Shown here: positions 8,012 through 17,988 of the stretch, piece after piece
How the letters are laid out: each line of letters opens with the position of its first letter
Position numbering within the stretch: the first letter of the stretch is position 1
Source of the DNA: Parvularcula sp.
GTDB lineage: Bacteria > Pseudomonadota > Alphaproteobacteria > Caulobacterales > Parvularculaceae
Assembly: GCA_003506635.1 (NCBI GenBank)
Contig: DNZB01000189.1
Location: forward strand, 1-21,038
Length of the DNA: 21,038 nt
Direction of reading: 5' to 3'
Notes under the pieces: model-generated
What the model was told of the DNA's origin: nothing
What the model saw: the letters and a program-made list of their open reading frames with translations, nothing else
Databases searched by the model: none
Program-made: the position numbers and the translations under genes

Positions 8012-9001
8012 TCAAGGGTTGCGCGCCGCCTCAATCAGCCGCTGCGCGCCCTTCTCAACCAGGTCGAGCCCTACCGCGCGACCCAGTTCCCGCGGGCGGT
8101 CGAGCGGGCCTTCGCGCATTGCTTCGATGATCGTCTTGCCGTCATGGCTGATGACCGCGCCGCGCAAACGAAGGCGCGCGACGTTCACCTGCGCGTAACC
8201 TGCGATCGGCGCGTTGCAGTGGCCGTTCAATATCCAGAGCATTTCGCGCTCGGCTTCCGCGACGGCCCGCGTTTGCGCGTCATCAATCGCGGCGAGCGAG
8301 CGCCTTGTTTCCCAGTCCGCCGCCGGGCATTCCACCGCGACGATCGCCTGCCCCACCGCCGGCAGCATGAGGTCCGGCGACAGGACGCGCGAGATGCGTT
8401 CCGCACGGCCGATGCGCTCAAGGCCCGAGGCGCCCATGATCAGCGCGTCGGCGGGTCCCGCCTCGCCGCCGTCCGGCAGCTTCTGCGGGATGCGCTCGTC
8501 GAGTTTTTTAAGGCGGGTGTCGGCGGCGCCGCGGAAGTGGATGACCTCCGCTTCCGGGTAGAGGCGCCGCAAATAGGCCGCGCGCCGGACCGCATTGGTG
8601 CCGATCTTCATGCCTGCAAGCCGCCGCCGGTCGATCGCATCGCCCGCATCGACCCCCACGGGCAAGACGATCGCATCCTCCGCGGCATCGCGCTTCAGAT
8701 ACGCCGCAACGACGAGCCCCGGCGTTTCCTGATCGCCCGGCATGTCTTTCAGGGAATGCATGGCGCAATTGAGTTCGCCCGCGATCATCGCGGCGCGCAG
8801 TTCGCCGACGAATGCGCCGCCCTTGCCGCCATGCTGGTCAAGCTTGCTCGTCTGGTCGCGGTCCCCGCTTGGCGTAAACGTCACCACCTGCGGAGCCGAT
8901 CCGGGGAAGGCCGCGGTCAGCAGACGCGCGACCTCGCGCGTCTGGGCGAGCGCCATGGCGCTGCCGCGCGTGCCGATCTTCAGGTTTCCCGCCGTGCTCA
9001 T
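8012..9001 (-). CDS. hemC: Hydroxymethylbilane synthase (porphobilinogen deaminase), divergent in sequence
   Basis: Joins four porphobilinogens into hydroxymethylbilane in haem synthesis. The protein has 329 residues. It keeps KIGTRGS at the N-terminus, the Lys-Asp pair in HSLKDMP, the arginine pair in GTNAVRR, two arginines in the RGAADTR segment, and the dipyrromethane-carrying cysteine in LNGHCNAPIAGYA. Several usually invariant neighbours differ: GTSS is GTNA, RGNVGTR is RGAADTR, VGQG is VGQA, LEGGC is LNGHC, and GGKGLF has an extra residue (GGKGGAF). The charged catalytic residues are intact, so it is probably active. The start has AGGGA about 7 bases upstream. It is divergent from the DUF3604 gene (102-base gap). 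No other haem gene is in the window. Confidence 0.93.
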   Translation of the reverse strand: MSTAGNLKIGTRGSAMALAQTREVARLLTAAFPGSAPQVVTFTPSGDRDQTSKLDQHGGKGGAFVGELRAAMIAGELNCAMHSLKDMPGDQETPGLVVAAYLKRDAAEDAIVLPVGVDAGDAIDRRRLAGMKIGTNAVRRAAYLRRLYPEAEVIHFRGAADTRLKKLDERIPQKLPDGGEAGPADALIMGASGLERIGRAERISRVLSPDLMLPAVGQAIVAVECPAADWETRRSLAAIDDAQTRAVAEAEREMLWILNGHCNAPIAGYAQVNVARLRLRGAVISHDGKTIIEAMREGPLDRPRELGRAVGLDLVEKGAQRLIEAARNP

Positions 9002-9103
9002 GGCGCGTCCCTAGCGCGGATCGCCGCCTGTTGAACAGCCGAGAAATCTTGCGGGTCCCGCCCGCTTCGCGGCAACATGCCCGCAATCTGGGAGACGACG
9101 ATA

Positions 9104-11047
9104 ATGCGAAAATTCCTGACCGGAGCGGCGATCGCCGTGATTGCGATGTCGGGCGCGGCGAATGCGCAAGCCTATCCTGACAAGCTGCTCTGGGGCGACA
9201 CGCATCTTCACACCAATCTTTCCGTCGACGCCTATTTCCTGCAAAACCGCACCGCGGACGCCGACACCGCCTATCGCTTCGCGAAAGGCAAGCCCGTCAT
9301 CCACCCCTATTCGCGCGCGCGAATGCAATTGCAGACGCCGCTCGATTTCCTGGCCGTATCCGACCATGCGGAGCTGATGGGAACGCCCTATGCGCTGTTC
9401 ACGCAAGGCGATAAACGGCTCGCCAATACGCGCCTCGGCAAGCGGCTGATCGCACTGCAGCAGGCCGGCAATGACGAGGACGCCTTCGGTCTTTTCATCC
9501 TTGCGATCACGCTCGCCAATACGCCGGAGGATCGGCGGCCGAAAAAGGTCGGGCCTGGAACGGCGCTGCTGTGGCGCTGGCAGGATCTCACCTCCGCGCC
9601 CGACCTTCGCGCGCGCGCGACGCGCTGGCTGCTGTCCGACCCGACGCTGCTCGACGATCTCGAGAATGAGGAGATGTTCCGCTCCTTCTGGGCGAAGAAC
9701 CTCGACGCGGCGACAAAGCACAATCAACCTGGCAAATTCACCACTTTCGCCGCCTGGGAATATTCGCCGACGCCTGACGGCGCGAATCTGCACCGAATTG
9801 TCGTCACCGACGGCGACCCTTCGAAAGCGAAGGCCTATCTTCCCTACTCCGCCAATGACAGCGGCAACCCCGAGGATTTGTGGCGTTGGCTGGCGAAGAC
9901 GAGCGCCGAAACCGGCGCCGATTTCGTGTCGATCCCCCATAATTCCAACATCTCGAAAGGCCGCATGTTCGCGAACGTCGATTATGACGGTCGACCGCTG
10001 ACCGCCGATTATGCGCGCCTGCGCGCAAACTGGGAACCGGTCGCGGAAGTGACGCAGATCAAAGGCACGTCGGAGACGCATCCGATCCTGTCGCCGGATG
10101 ATGAATTCGCCGGATTTGAGTTTTTCGGCCGGCTTATCGAGGCGCGCGAGGACGCCGAACACGATCCGACGGTCACGACGGCCGACTATGTGCGCAGCGC
10201 CCTCAAGACCGGGCTTGAGCTTGAAGCAGCGCTCGGCGTCAACCCTTTCAAGCTCGGCATGATCGGCGCGACCGACAGCCACAGCGGCCTTTCGTCGGCG
10301 GAGGAAAACAACTTCACCGGCAAATTCGGCTTTGACGTCATACCGGAAAACAAGAAGCCCGGCGCCGTCGTCTCCCAGCTTTCCGGCTGGGACATGTCGG
10401 CGTCCGGTCTCGCGGGCGTCTGGGCGAAGGAAAACACGCGCGAGGAAATTTTCGCGGCGTTCAAACGCCGAGAAGTTTACGCGACGACGGGACCGCGCAT
10501 GGCGGTGCGCTTTTTCGGCGGCTTCGAATTCAGCGACGCCGATCTTTCCGCGCCCGACCTCGCCGCCGTCGGCTATTCGAAAGGCGTGCCGATGGGCGCC
10601 GATATCGCCGGCTTCGGCGCGGCGCCGTCCTTTCTCATCCAGGCCGTGAAAGACCCGAAAGGCGCCAATCTCGACCGCGTGCAGGTCGTGAAAGGCTGGC
10701 TAGGCGCCGACGGCAAGGCGCGCGAGAAGGTTTATGACGCGGCGTGGAGCGCCGGCCGCGAACGGGGAGCTGATGGAAAACTGGCGGCGGTCGGCGAAAC
10801 GGTCGATGTTCCTTCGGCGCATTACACAAACGCCATCGGCGCGGCTGAACTCACGACCGTTTGGCGCGATCCTGATTTCAACGCCTCGCAAAAGGCGTTT
10901 TATTACGTTCGCGCGCTCGAAATTCCGACGCCGCGCAATTCAACCTATGACGCCGCCGCGCTCGGGGAGGCGCCGCCCGAAGGCCACGCCCCCGTCATTC
11001 AGGAACGCGCCTTCACCTCGCCGATCTGGTATTCGCCGGGGCGCTAG
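9104..11047 (+). CDS. Exported DUF3604-family protein
   Basis: A 647-residue protein beginning with a clear Sec signal peptide (MRKFLTGAAIAVIAMSG, then AANAQA before YPDK), so it should act in the periplasm or outside the cell. The mature protein opens with LLWGDTHLHTNLSVDA, the histidine/aspartate motif of the DUF3604 family, which resembles metal-binding PHP-type phosphoesterases. Other family-like segments are FLAVSDHAELMG, FAAWEYSP, SIPHNSNISKGRMF, GATDSHSGLSS and VYATTGPRM, with many metal-capable His and Asp residues. The biochemical function of DUF3604 is not established to my knowledge. ATG 9104 is chosen over in-frame ATG 9077 because GGGAG lies 9 bases upstream and the signal peptide begins there. 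The next gene starts 2 bases after the stop. Confidence 0.92.
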   Translation: MRKFLTGAAIAVIAMSGAANAQAYPDKLLWGDTHLHTNLSVDAYFLQNRTADADTAYRFAKGKPVIHPYSRARMQLQTPLDFLAVSDHAELMGTPYALFTQGDKRLANTRLGKRLIALQQAGNDEDAFGLFILAITLANTPEDRRPKKVGPGTALLWRWQDLTSAPDLRARATRWLLSDPTLLDDLENEEMFRSFWAKNLDAATKHNQPGKFTTFAAWEYSPTPDGANLHRIVVTDGDPSKAKAYLPYSANDSGNPEDLWRWLAKTSAETGADFVSIPHNSNISKGRMFANVDYDGRPLTADYARLRANWEPVAEVTQIKGTSETHPILSPDDEFAGFEFFGRLIEAREDAEHDPTVTTADYVRSALKTGLELEAALGVNPFKLGMIGATDSHSGLSSAEENNFTGKFGFDVIPENKKPGAVVSQLSGWDMSASGLAGVWAKENTREEIFAAFKRREVYATTGPRMAVRFFGGFEFSDADLSAPDLAAVGYSKGVPMGADIAGFGAAPSFLIQAVKDPKGANLDRVQVVKGWLGADGKAREKVYDAAWSAGRERGADGKLAAVGETVDVPSAHYTNAIGAAELTTVWRDPDFNASQKAFYYVRALEIPTPRNSTYDAAALGEAPPEGHAPVIQERAFTSPIWYSPGR

Positions 11048-11049
11048 AG

Positions 11050-11934
11050 ATGCGCCTTTCCGCGCTTCTCAAAGACCCGCTGACGCACTTCCTCGCCGCA
11101 GGCGCGCTGCTCTTCATGATCGCCAGCGTCGCGGCGCCCGACGGGGACGAGGCGAAGGCGATCGTTGTCGATCGCGAAGCTCTCCTTTCCCATGTTCAGT
11201 TCCGGTCGAAAGCTTTCGAACCGGGCGCGGCCGAGGCCCTGCTCGACGGCATGAGCGATGACGCGCGCGCAAAACTCGTCAAGGATTATGTGCGGGAGGA
11301 GGCTCTTGACCGCGAAGCGATCGCGCTCGGGCTCGACGCCGGCGATTATGTGATCCGCCAGCGGCGCGTACAGAAGGCGGAGTTTCTGGCTGAAGCCGCC
11401 GCGAAGACGCCTGACCTGACCGCCAAGGAAGTCGCCGCTTTTTACGCTGCGAACAAGGACCTTTACCGCTCCCCGGCGGCCGCGACGGCGACGCATGTTT
11501 TCGTGTCGGCGAAAGATCGCTCGCGCGCGGAGGCCAAGGCTGCGGCCGCAGCGTTGCTCGAACAGCTCCGCGCCGACGGGGCGCGCTTTGAGGACGCCAC
11601 CCGCTATGGTGAGCGCTTCTTGTTCCACAAGAATTATGTCGACCGGACGGATGACTATATCCGCAGCCAGCTCGGCGACGAGATCGCCGCCGCCGTTTTC
11701 GATCCCGCAACCGCGCTTCAGGAATGGCGCGGCCCCTTTTCCTCCGACTACGGAGAGCATCTGATTTTGGTAACGGCGCGCACGCCTTCCCGCCTTGCGC
11801 CGCTCGCCGAGATCGAAGATGTCGTGCGCGCAGACGCGGCTGAGGAGCGCCGCCAGGCGGCGATCGACGACGCGATTGACAAGATCATCGCGCGCTACCG
11901 CGTCATCGACCGGCTGGAAGGCGGCGGAGGATGA
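11050..11934 (+). CDS. Membrane-anchored parvulin-type peptidyl-prolyl isomerase-like protein
   Basis: A 294-residue protein with one N-terminal membrane segment (THFLAAGALLFMIASVAA, residues about 13-30) and a periplasmic body. Residues about 50-125 are an alpha-helical chaperone-like region. Residues about 135-255 resemble the PpiC/rotamase fold, with histidines in ATHVFV and YGEHLILV at the positions of the parvulin active-site histidines. It would help fold an exported partner, most simply the DUF3604 protein encoded just upstream, but this is inference. Its ATG comes 2 bases after the upstream stop, and its TGA overlaps the next ATG (ATGA at 11931-11934), so translation is probably coupled. 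Enzymatic activity cannot be judged from the sequence. Confidence 0.85.
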   Translation: MRLSALLKDPLTHFLAAGALLFMIASVAAPDGDEAKAIVVDREALLSHVQFRSKAFEPGAAEALLDGMSDDARAKLVKDYVREEALDREAIALGLDAGDYVIRQRRVQKAEFLAEAAAKTPDLTAKEVAAFYAANKDLYRSPAAATATHVFVSAKDRSRAEAKAAAAALLEQLRADGARFEDATRYGERFLFHKNYVDRTDDYIRSQLGDEIAAAVFDPATALQEWRGPFSSDYGEHLILVTARTPSRLAPLAEIEDVVRADAAEERRQAAIDDAIDKIIARYRVIDRLEGGGG

Positions 11935-12917
11935 GGGCGATTGCAGCGGTCTTCGCCGCCGTCCTCCTTGCGGCGCCCGCCTTCGCGCATGAGTCGCGCC
12001 CGCTTTTCGTAGAGATCGCCAAGGACGGCGGCGCCGTTTCCTTGCGCGCCGTCGCGCCCCCGTCCGTCGATGCGGCCAACGCCCCGTCGGTTCGCCTTGG
12101 CGTCCCTTGCACGCCCGTCAGCGAGCGCCGGCGCGGCGCGCGCACGATCGAGGCTGATTATCGCTGCGAGAGCCTCGCCGGCGTATGGCTGGAGATCGCG
12201 TGGCCGGCGTACAACCCCTCGCTGACGACCATCGTGCGCGCGCGGCTCGGCGACGGCGAGACGCGGACGGCCATCCTTGCGCCGGACGAGACGACGTGGG
12301 CGTTGCCCGAGCCAAATTCCTTTGGCGGCGTCGCGCGAAGCTATTTCGCAATCGGCGTCGAGCATATCGCGTTCGGCGTCGACCACCTGCTATTTCTCGC
12401 CGGCTTGCTTGTCATCGCCGGGGCCTTCAGGCGGGCGATCGTCACCGCGACGGGATTCACGCTCGCCCATTCGCTGACGCTGGCGCTCGTGGCGCTTGAC
12501 GTCATCCGCGTGTCGGTTCCGGCGGTCGAAGCGGTGATCGCGCTTTCAATCGTCTTCCTCGCTGCCGAGATCGCGCGCGGAAACCGCCGCACGATCAGCT
12601 ATCGGCGCCCCGCCGTCGTCGCGAGCGTCTTCGGCCTTGCGCACGGCGCCGGGTTCGCCGCGGCGCTTTCGGAAGTCGGCCTGCCGGCGACCGAAAAGGC
12701 GACCGCGCTTTTGTTTTTCAATCTCGGCGTCGAGGCGGGACAGCTGGCGATCATCCTCGCCGTTTTCGGCGCCCTGTTCGCGTTGCAGCGTGCGCAGCCC
12801 GGCGCCCGCGCCGAGGCGGCGCCGTCGCGGCGGCTATCGTGCGCCTTCAGCTATGCGCTCGGCGCCGTTGCAGCGTTCTGGTTCATTGAGCGCGCCGCCG
12901 CGGTCTTTTCGGTCTGA
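11931..12917 (+). CDS. HupE/UreJ-family membrane protein
   Basis: A 328-residue protein with a signal peptide (MRAIAAVFAAVLLAAPAFAH), a periplasmic domain to about residue 130, and then six to seven membrane helices. The first helices hold the histidine-rich family signature GVEHIAFGVDHLLFL, followed by FTLAHSLTLAL and FGLAHGAGFAAAL, as in the HupE/UreJ proteins thought to move nickel or cobalt. No urease or hydrogenase gene is nearby, so a nickel role is not supported by context; supplying a metal to the exported DUF3604 protein is a possibility only. The start overlaps the previous stop by 4 bases. Its last 67 bases overlap the end of the convergent methyltransferase gene. Confidence 0.88.
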   Translation: MRAIAAVFAAVLLAAPAFAHESRPLFVEIAKDGGAVSLRAVAPPSVDAANAPSVRLGVPCTPVSERRRGARTIEADYRCESLAGVWLEIAWPAYNPSLTTIVRARLGDGETRTAILAPDETTWALPEPNSFGGVARSYFAIGVEHIAFGVDHLLFLAGLLVIAGAFRRAIVTATGFTLAHSLTLALVALDVIRVSVPAVEAVIALSIVFLAAEIARGNRRTISYRRPAVVASVFGLAHGAGFAAALSEVGLPATEKATALLFFNLGVEAGQLAIILAVFGALFALQRAQPGARAEAAPSRRLSCAFSYALGAVAAFWFIERAAAVFSV

Positions 12918-14248
12918 CGCCGCTCAAGCGTCGCGATGAAAAACCCGTCCGTTCGCGTGCGCGACGGCGTCAGCCGCAGCGCGCCGTTGGGCGTTTCACA
13001 GCGCGCCAGCGCTTCGTGCGCGCCCTCAACCAGAAGGCCGGAGGCCAAGACCGCATCGAGCGCGCGCGTTTCGACGAACGCCGGATGCCCGAGGAGGAAC
13101 GCCGCCAGCCGGTCTTCATTTTCCTCCATGAGAAAAGAACAGGTCGCATAAACGAGGCGCCCGCCCGGCTTCACGAAGCGCGCTGCATCCCGAAGAACCT
13201 CGTCCTGCTCCTCGATGCGGCGGTCGAGCTGCTGCGGCGACAGACGCCATTTGGTGTCTGGGTGGCGCCGCCAGGTGCCGGCGCCGGTGCAGGGCGCGTC
13301 GATGAAAACGACGTCCATTCGCGCTTCAAGAGCGGCGAGCGCCGCTTTGTCCGTGGAGGGATTGATGATCTGCAGGTTTCGGACGCCGGCGCGGCGCGCG
13401 CGCTCATAAAGCGGCTGCAGACGGCGCGCGTCGTCATCATAGGCGTAAAGCTGGCCCGCGCCGCGCATCAGGCTTGCAAGCGCCAGGGTCTTGCCGCCGC
13501 CGCCGGCGCAATAATCGAGGACCTGCGCGCGCCCGATCTCGCCCGCCGCCGCGGCGGCGATCTGCGAGCCCAGATCTTGCACCTCGACCCAGCCTCTGTT
13601 GAAGGCCGGGATGACCGTGACGGCGGGCGCTCGCTCCTCGCTCGTCGGCGCAGCAATGCGCGCGGCGGTCTTGAGGAACGGCGCCGGCGCCGCACCGACG
13701 GTTTCAAGCGCGGCGAGGGCTTTTTCAGGAGAGGTCCTCAACGTGTTGAGGCGGAGGTCGATGTCGGCGCGCGCCGCGAAGGCTGCGAGCTCAGAGAGCG
13801 CCGCCCCGCCGAACGCTCTTTGTACGGCGCCTTCGAGCCAGGCCGGAAAGTCCGACGCCACAGAATTCGGCGCCCCGCCTTCCCGCGCACTCTCCCGTTC
13901 GAAAGCGCGAAGGGTTGAAAGGCGCGCCGCTTCCGCTTCCGACAGGGCGCCCGGGCCGTGCGGCGCTTCTGCCGCGAGCGCCGCCACCGCGTCCGGGCTC
14001 AGCCCTTCGAACAATCGAAGGTGCGCCAGCATCGTCGCGCGCACGCCCTCATCCCCAATCGCCGCCGACAGCGATCGCCGGCGCCGCAATACGTCGAGGC
14101 AAAGCCCCGCGATCGCCGCGCGGTCCTTCGCCCCCGCATAGCGCGCGCCCCGCGCCCAGTCGGCGAGCGCGGTTTTCAGCGGCACGCGCCGCCGCTCGAA
14201 GTCTTCGAGGATCAAAATCGCCGCGGCGACGCGGCCGGCCATGCGCAT
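12851..14248 (-). CDS. RsmB/NOP-family RNA (cytosine-5) methyltransferase
   Basis: A SAM-dependent RNA methyltransferase of 465 residues, probably acting on 16S rRNA like RsmB. An N-terminal helical region (about 1-130) resembles the NusB-like domain of RsmB. The catalytic half shows VEVQDLGSQIAA, the SAM site VLDYCAGGGGKTLAL, motif IV DAPCTGAGTWRRHPD and motif VI VYATCSFLMEENE; the two cysteines in PC and TC are the release and catalytic cysteines of this family. ATG 14248 is chosen because AGGCGA lies just upstream and the upstream frame would run into the divergent gene. In other alphaproteobacteria such a gene often sits near guaB, as here. It has a C-terminal tail (after TLERRQTEK) covering the hupE overlap. 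I did not assign rsmB itself because paralogues exist. Confidence 0.92.
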   Translation of the reverse strand: MRMAGRVAAAILILEDFERRRVPLKTALADWARGARYAGAKDRAAIAGLCLDVLRRRRSLSAAIGDEGVRATMLAHLRLFEGLSPDAVAALAAEAPHGPGALSEAEAARLSTLRAFERESAREGGAPNSVASDFPAWLEGAVQRAFGGAALSELAAFAARADIDLRLNTLRTSPEKALAALETVGAAPAPFLKTAARIAAPTSEERAPAVTVIPAFNRGWVEVQDLGSQIAAAAAGEIGRAQVLDYCAGGGGKTLALASLMRGAGQLYAYDDDARRLQPLYERARRAGVRNLQIINPSTDKAALAALEARMDVVFIDAPCTGAGTWRRHPDTKWRLSPQQLDRRIEEQDEVLRDAARFVKPGGRLVYATCSFLMEENEDRLAAFLLGHPAFVETRALDAVLASGLLVEGAHEALARCETPNGALRLTPSRTRTDGFFIATLERRQTEKTAAARSMNQNAATAPSA

Positions 14249-14355
14249 GATGTCGCCTGCAATGGAGTTGCGCGGCTGAATACCGGGGGCGTCCGCCGGC
14301 CGCAACAGCGCTTGCCTCCCGCCGTCGCGGACCGTAACGGACGGATTCGCGGGCA

Positions 14356-14361
14356 AGAGGA
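14356..14361 (+). promoter_or_regulatory. Ribosome binding site supporting a TTG start
   Basis: AGAGGA lies 8 bases before TTG at 14370. There is no in-frame ATG until well inside the TPR region, so this site supports the TTG start. Confidence 0.55.
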
Positions 14362-14369
14362 CCCTTGGG

Positions 14370-15716
14370 TTGCAGGTCGAGGCTCTGATCAATCAGGCTA
14401 TCGCGCTGGTCAGCGATTTCGAAATCGCGAAGGCGCGCGTCATCGCGGCAGAGGCGCTCGCGCTCGCGCCCGACAGCGCGGGCGCCCATAACACGATGGG
14501 CCTTGTCGAGACCGCGGACCAGCAGCACGCGGAGGCGGCGCGCTGGTATGCGCGCGCGGCGGCGCTTGAACCGGACAACAGCGCTTACATCGTCAATGTC
14601 GGTTATTCCCATGTTCTGGCCGGCGACTTCGAACGCGCGCGCGCCGAGCTTGAGCGCGCGCTTGAGATCGATCCGGACAATGCTTCCGCCTATCAGAATC
14701 TCGCCTGGATCACCAAGGCCGTTAAGGGCGATCCCCTGATCGACAGGCTGCGCGCGCTGGCGGATCGGACCCCGGAAGGATCCGAGGCCGACATCAAGCT
14801 TCATTACGCCCTGGGCAAATGCCTTGACGACGCTGGCGACTATGACGCCGCGTTCGCCGCGTATAAGCGCGCGAACGATCGCCAGCCCGCGCGTTACGAC
14901 CGCGCCGAACACGAATCTTTTTTCGCCGCCGTTGACCGCGTCTGGACGAAGGAGAGGATCGACCGCCTTCGGCCGCATGGGAACCCCAGCGAAAAGCCGG
15001 TCTTCATCATCGGCATGCCGCGATCGGGCTCAACGCTTGTCGAGGACAAGCTGTCACAAGATCCGCGCATCGCCGGACTTGGGGAAACGCCGGACATCAT
15101 AAGAATGTCCGGCGTCATGACGCGTGCGCATCCCCGCAATCTTCACTACCCCGAATGGTGCGCACAAACGCCGGACCATGCTTTGGGCGGGCTTGGGAGA
15201 CTTTATCTCGAGAAATATGAATCGCGCCATCCGGCGGCCGCCCGCCTCGTCAACAAGAGCCTCTTGAATTTCGCCTACGCCGGCATGATCGCGTCAATGT
15301 TTCCGAATTCGCTGATCATCGAAACGCGGCGAAATCCCGTCGACACCTGCCTGTCCTGCTATTTCAAGGACCTGAAGGCGGCGCATCAATATTCGCTGCG
15401 GCTTGATACGCTGGGTCACCTCTATCGCCTTTATGACGCCAATATGCGGATGTGGCGCGAGCGGCTCGATAACATCGTAACCGCGCAGTATGAGACTTTC
15501 ATCAGCGACGTCGACGCCGGAACGGCCGCGCTGAAGTCGGCGATGGGGATAAGCGAAGCAGTCCGCCCCGCCGGCGAACGGCGGAAGCGCCACGTCCAGA
15601 CCTTCAGCGCCTGGCAGGTGCGCCAGCCGGTCTACACCCACGCCGTCGCGCGCTGGAAAAACTACGAAAAGCACATCGGCCCGTTGATCGACGCGCTTGG
15701 CGATCTTGCGGTCTAG
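14370..15716 (+). CDS. TPR-containing sulfotransferase family protein
   Basis: A 448-residue protein with no signal peptide, so probably cytoplasmic. Residues about 1-190 form TPR-like repeats (for example AAALEPDNSAYIVNVGYSHV and ALEIDPDNASAYQNLAWITK). The C-terminal half is a PAPS-dependent sulfotransferase: KPVFIIGMPRSGSTLVE matches the 5'-phosphosulfate loop and IIETRRNPVDTCLSCYF the 3'-phosphate site. It would transfer sulfate from PAPS to an unknown acceptor, perhaps a glycan or peptide. The start is TTG. It is divergent from the methyltransferase gene (121-base gap) and ends on a CTAG that also supplies the stop of the facing gene. CysNC, in the same window, makes its donor. Confidence 0.9.
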   Translation: MQVEALINQAIALVSDFEIAKARVIAAEALALAPDSAGAHNTMGLVETADQQHAEAARWYARAAALEPDNSAYIVNVGYSHVLAGDFERARAELERALEIDPDNASAYQNLAWITKAVKGDPLIDRLRALADRTPEGSEADIKLHYALGKCLDDAGDYDAAFAAYKRANDRQPARYDRAEHESFFAAVDRVWTKERIDRLRPHGNPSEKPVFIIGMPRSGSTLVEDKLSQDPRIAGLGETPDIIRMSGVMTRAHPRNLHYPEWCAQTPDHALGGLGRLYLEKYESRHPAAARLVNKSLLNFAYAGMIASMFPNSLIIETRRNPVDTCLSCYFKDLKAAHQYSLRLDTLGHLYRLYDANMRMWRERLDNIVTAQYETFISDVDAGTAALKSAMGISEAVRPAGERRKRHVQTFSAWQVRQPVYTHAVARWKNYEKHIGPLIDALGDLAV

Positions 15717-16051
15717 CCCCTGAACACGAACCAGGCGCCCGCTGCGATCAGCGTGAAGCCGACGGCGTGATTCAAGGTCAGCGGCTCTTTCAGGTAGAGG
15801 ACTGAGAAAACCGCGAAGACGGCGAGCGTGATGATCTCCTGCATCGTCTTCAGTTGCGCCGCCGAATAGACCGCGTGGCCGATGCGGTTCGCAGGAACCG
15901 CAAGGCAATATTCGATGAAGGCGATCCCCCAGCTTACGACGATGACGATGAGAAGCGGCGCCGATTTGAATTTCAGGTGCCCGTACCAGGCGAGCGTCAT
16001 GAAGACGTTCGATGCGACGAGGAGGACAATGGGAGAAAGATGGGGGGACAA
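15713..16051 (-). CDS. DMT-family small membrane protein (DUF486)
   Basis: A 112-residue protein with four predicted membrane helices: SPIVLLVASNVFMTLAWYGH, LLIVIVVSWGIAFIEYCLAV, TMQEIITLAVFAVFSVLYL and HAVGFTLIAAGAWFVF. The SNVFMTLAWYGHLK segment and the length match DUF486 proteins, which resemble one half of a drug/metabolite transporter. The transported substrate is unknown. The only suitable start is TTG 16051: reading upstream, the same frame reaches the guaB TAA after five codons with no ATG, and the family's N-terminus begins here. No clear ribosome site is visible. With a 15-base gap after guaB, it may be translated by ribosomes continuing from guaB. Confidence 0.85.
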   Translation of the reverse strand: MSPHLSPIVLLVASNVFMTLAWYGHLKFKSAPLLIVIVVSWGIAFIEYCLAVPANRIGHAVYSAAQLKTMQEIITLAVFAVFSVLYLKEPLTLNHAVGFTLIAAGAWFVFRG

Positions 16052-16066
16052 GTCAGGGACTAGGGG

Positions 16067-17984
<1,918 letters not shown>

Positions 17985-17988
<4 letters not shown>

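Noticed and set aside
8144..9034. Plus-strand open frame opposite hemC (296 codons)
   Set aside because: It is a shadow of hemC: same span, no ribosome site, composition typical of antisense frames.
9011..10282. Long open frame on the minus strand opposite the DUF3604 gene (423 codons)
   Set aside because: It is antisense to a gene with a signal peptide and clear family motifs. Its translation is Arg/Gly/Val-rich without motifs, as expected for a shadow frame in GC-rich DNA.
14312..14340. Possible promoter TTGCCT-N17-TAACGG before the sulfotransferase gene
   Set aside because: The -10 is a poor match to TATAAT, and such hexamers are expected by chance in a 121-base gap.
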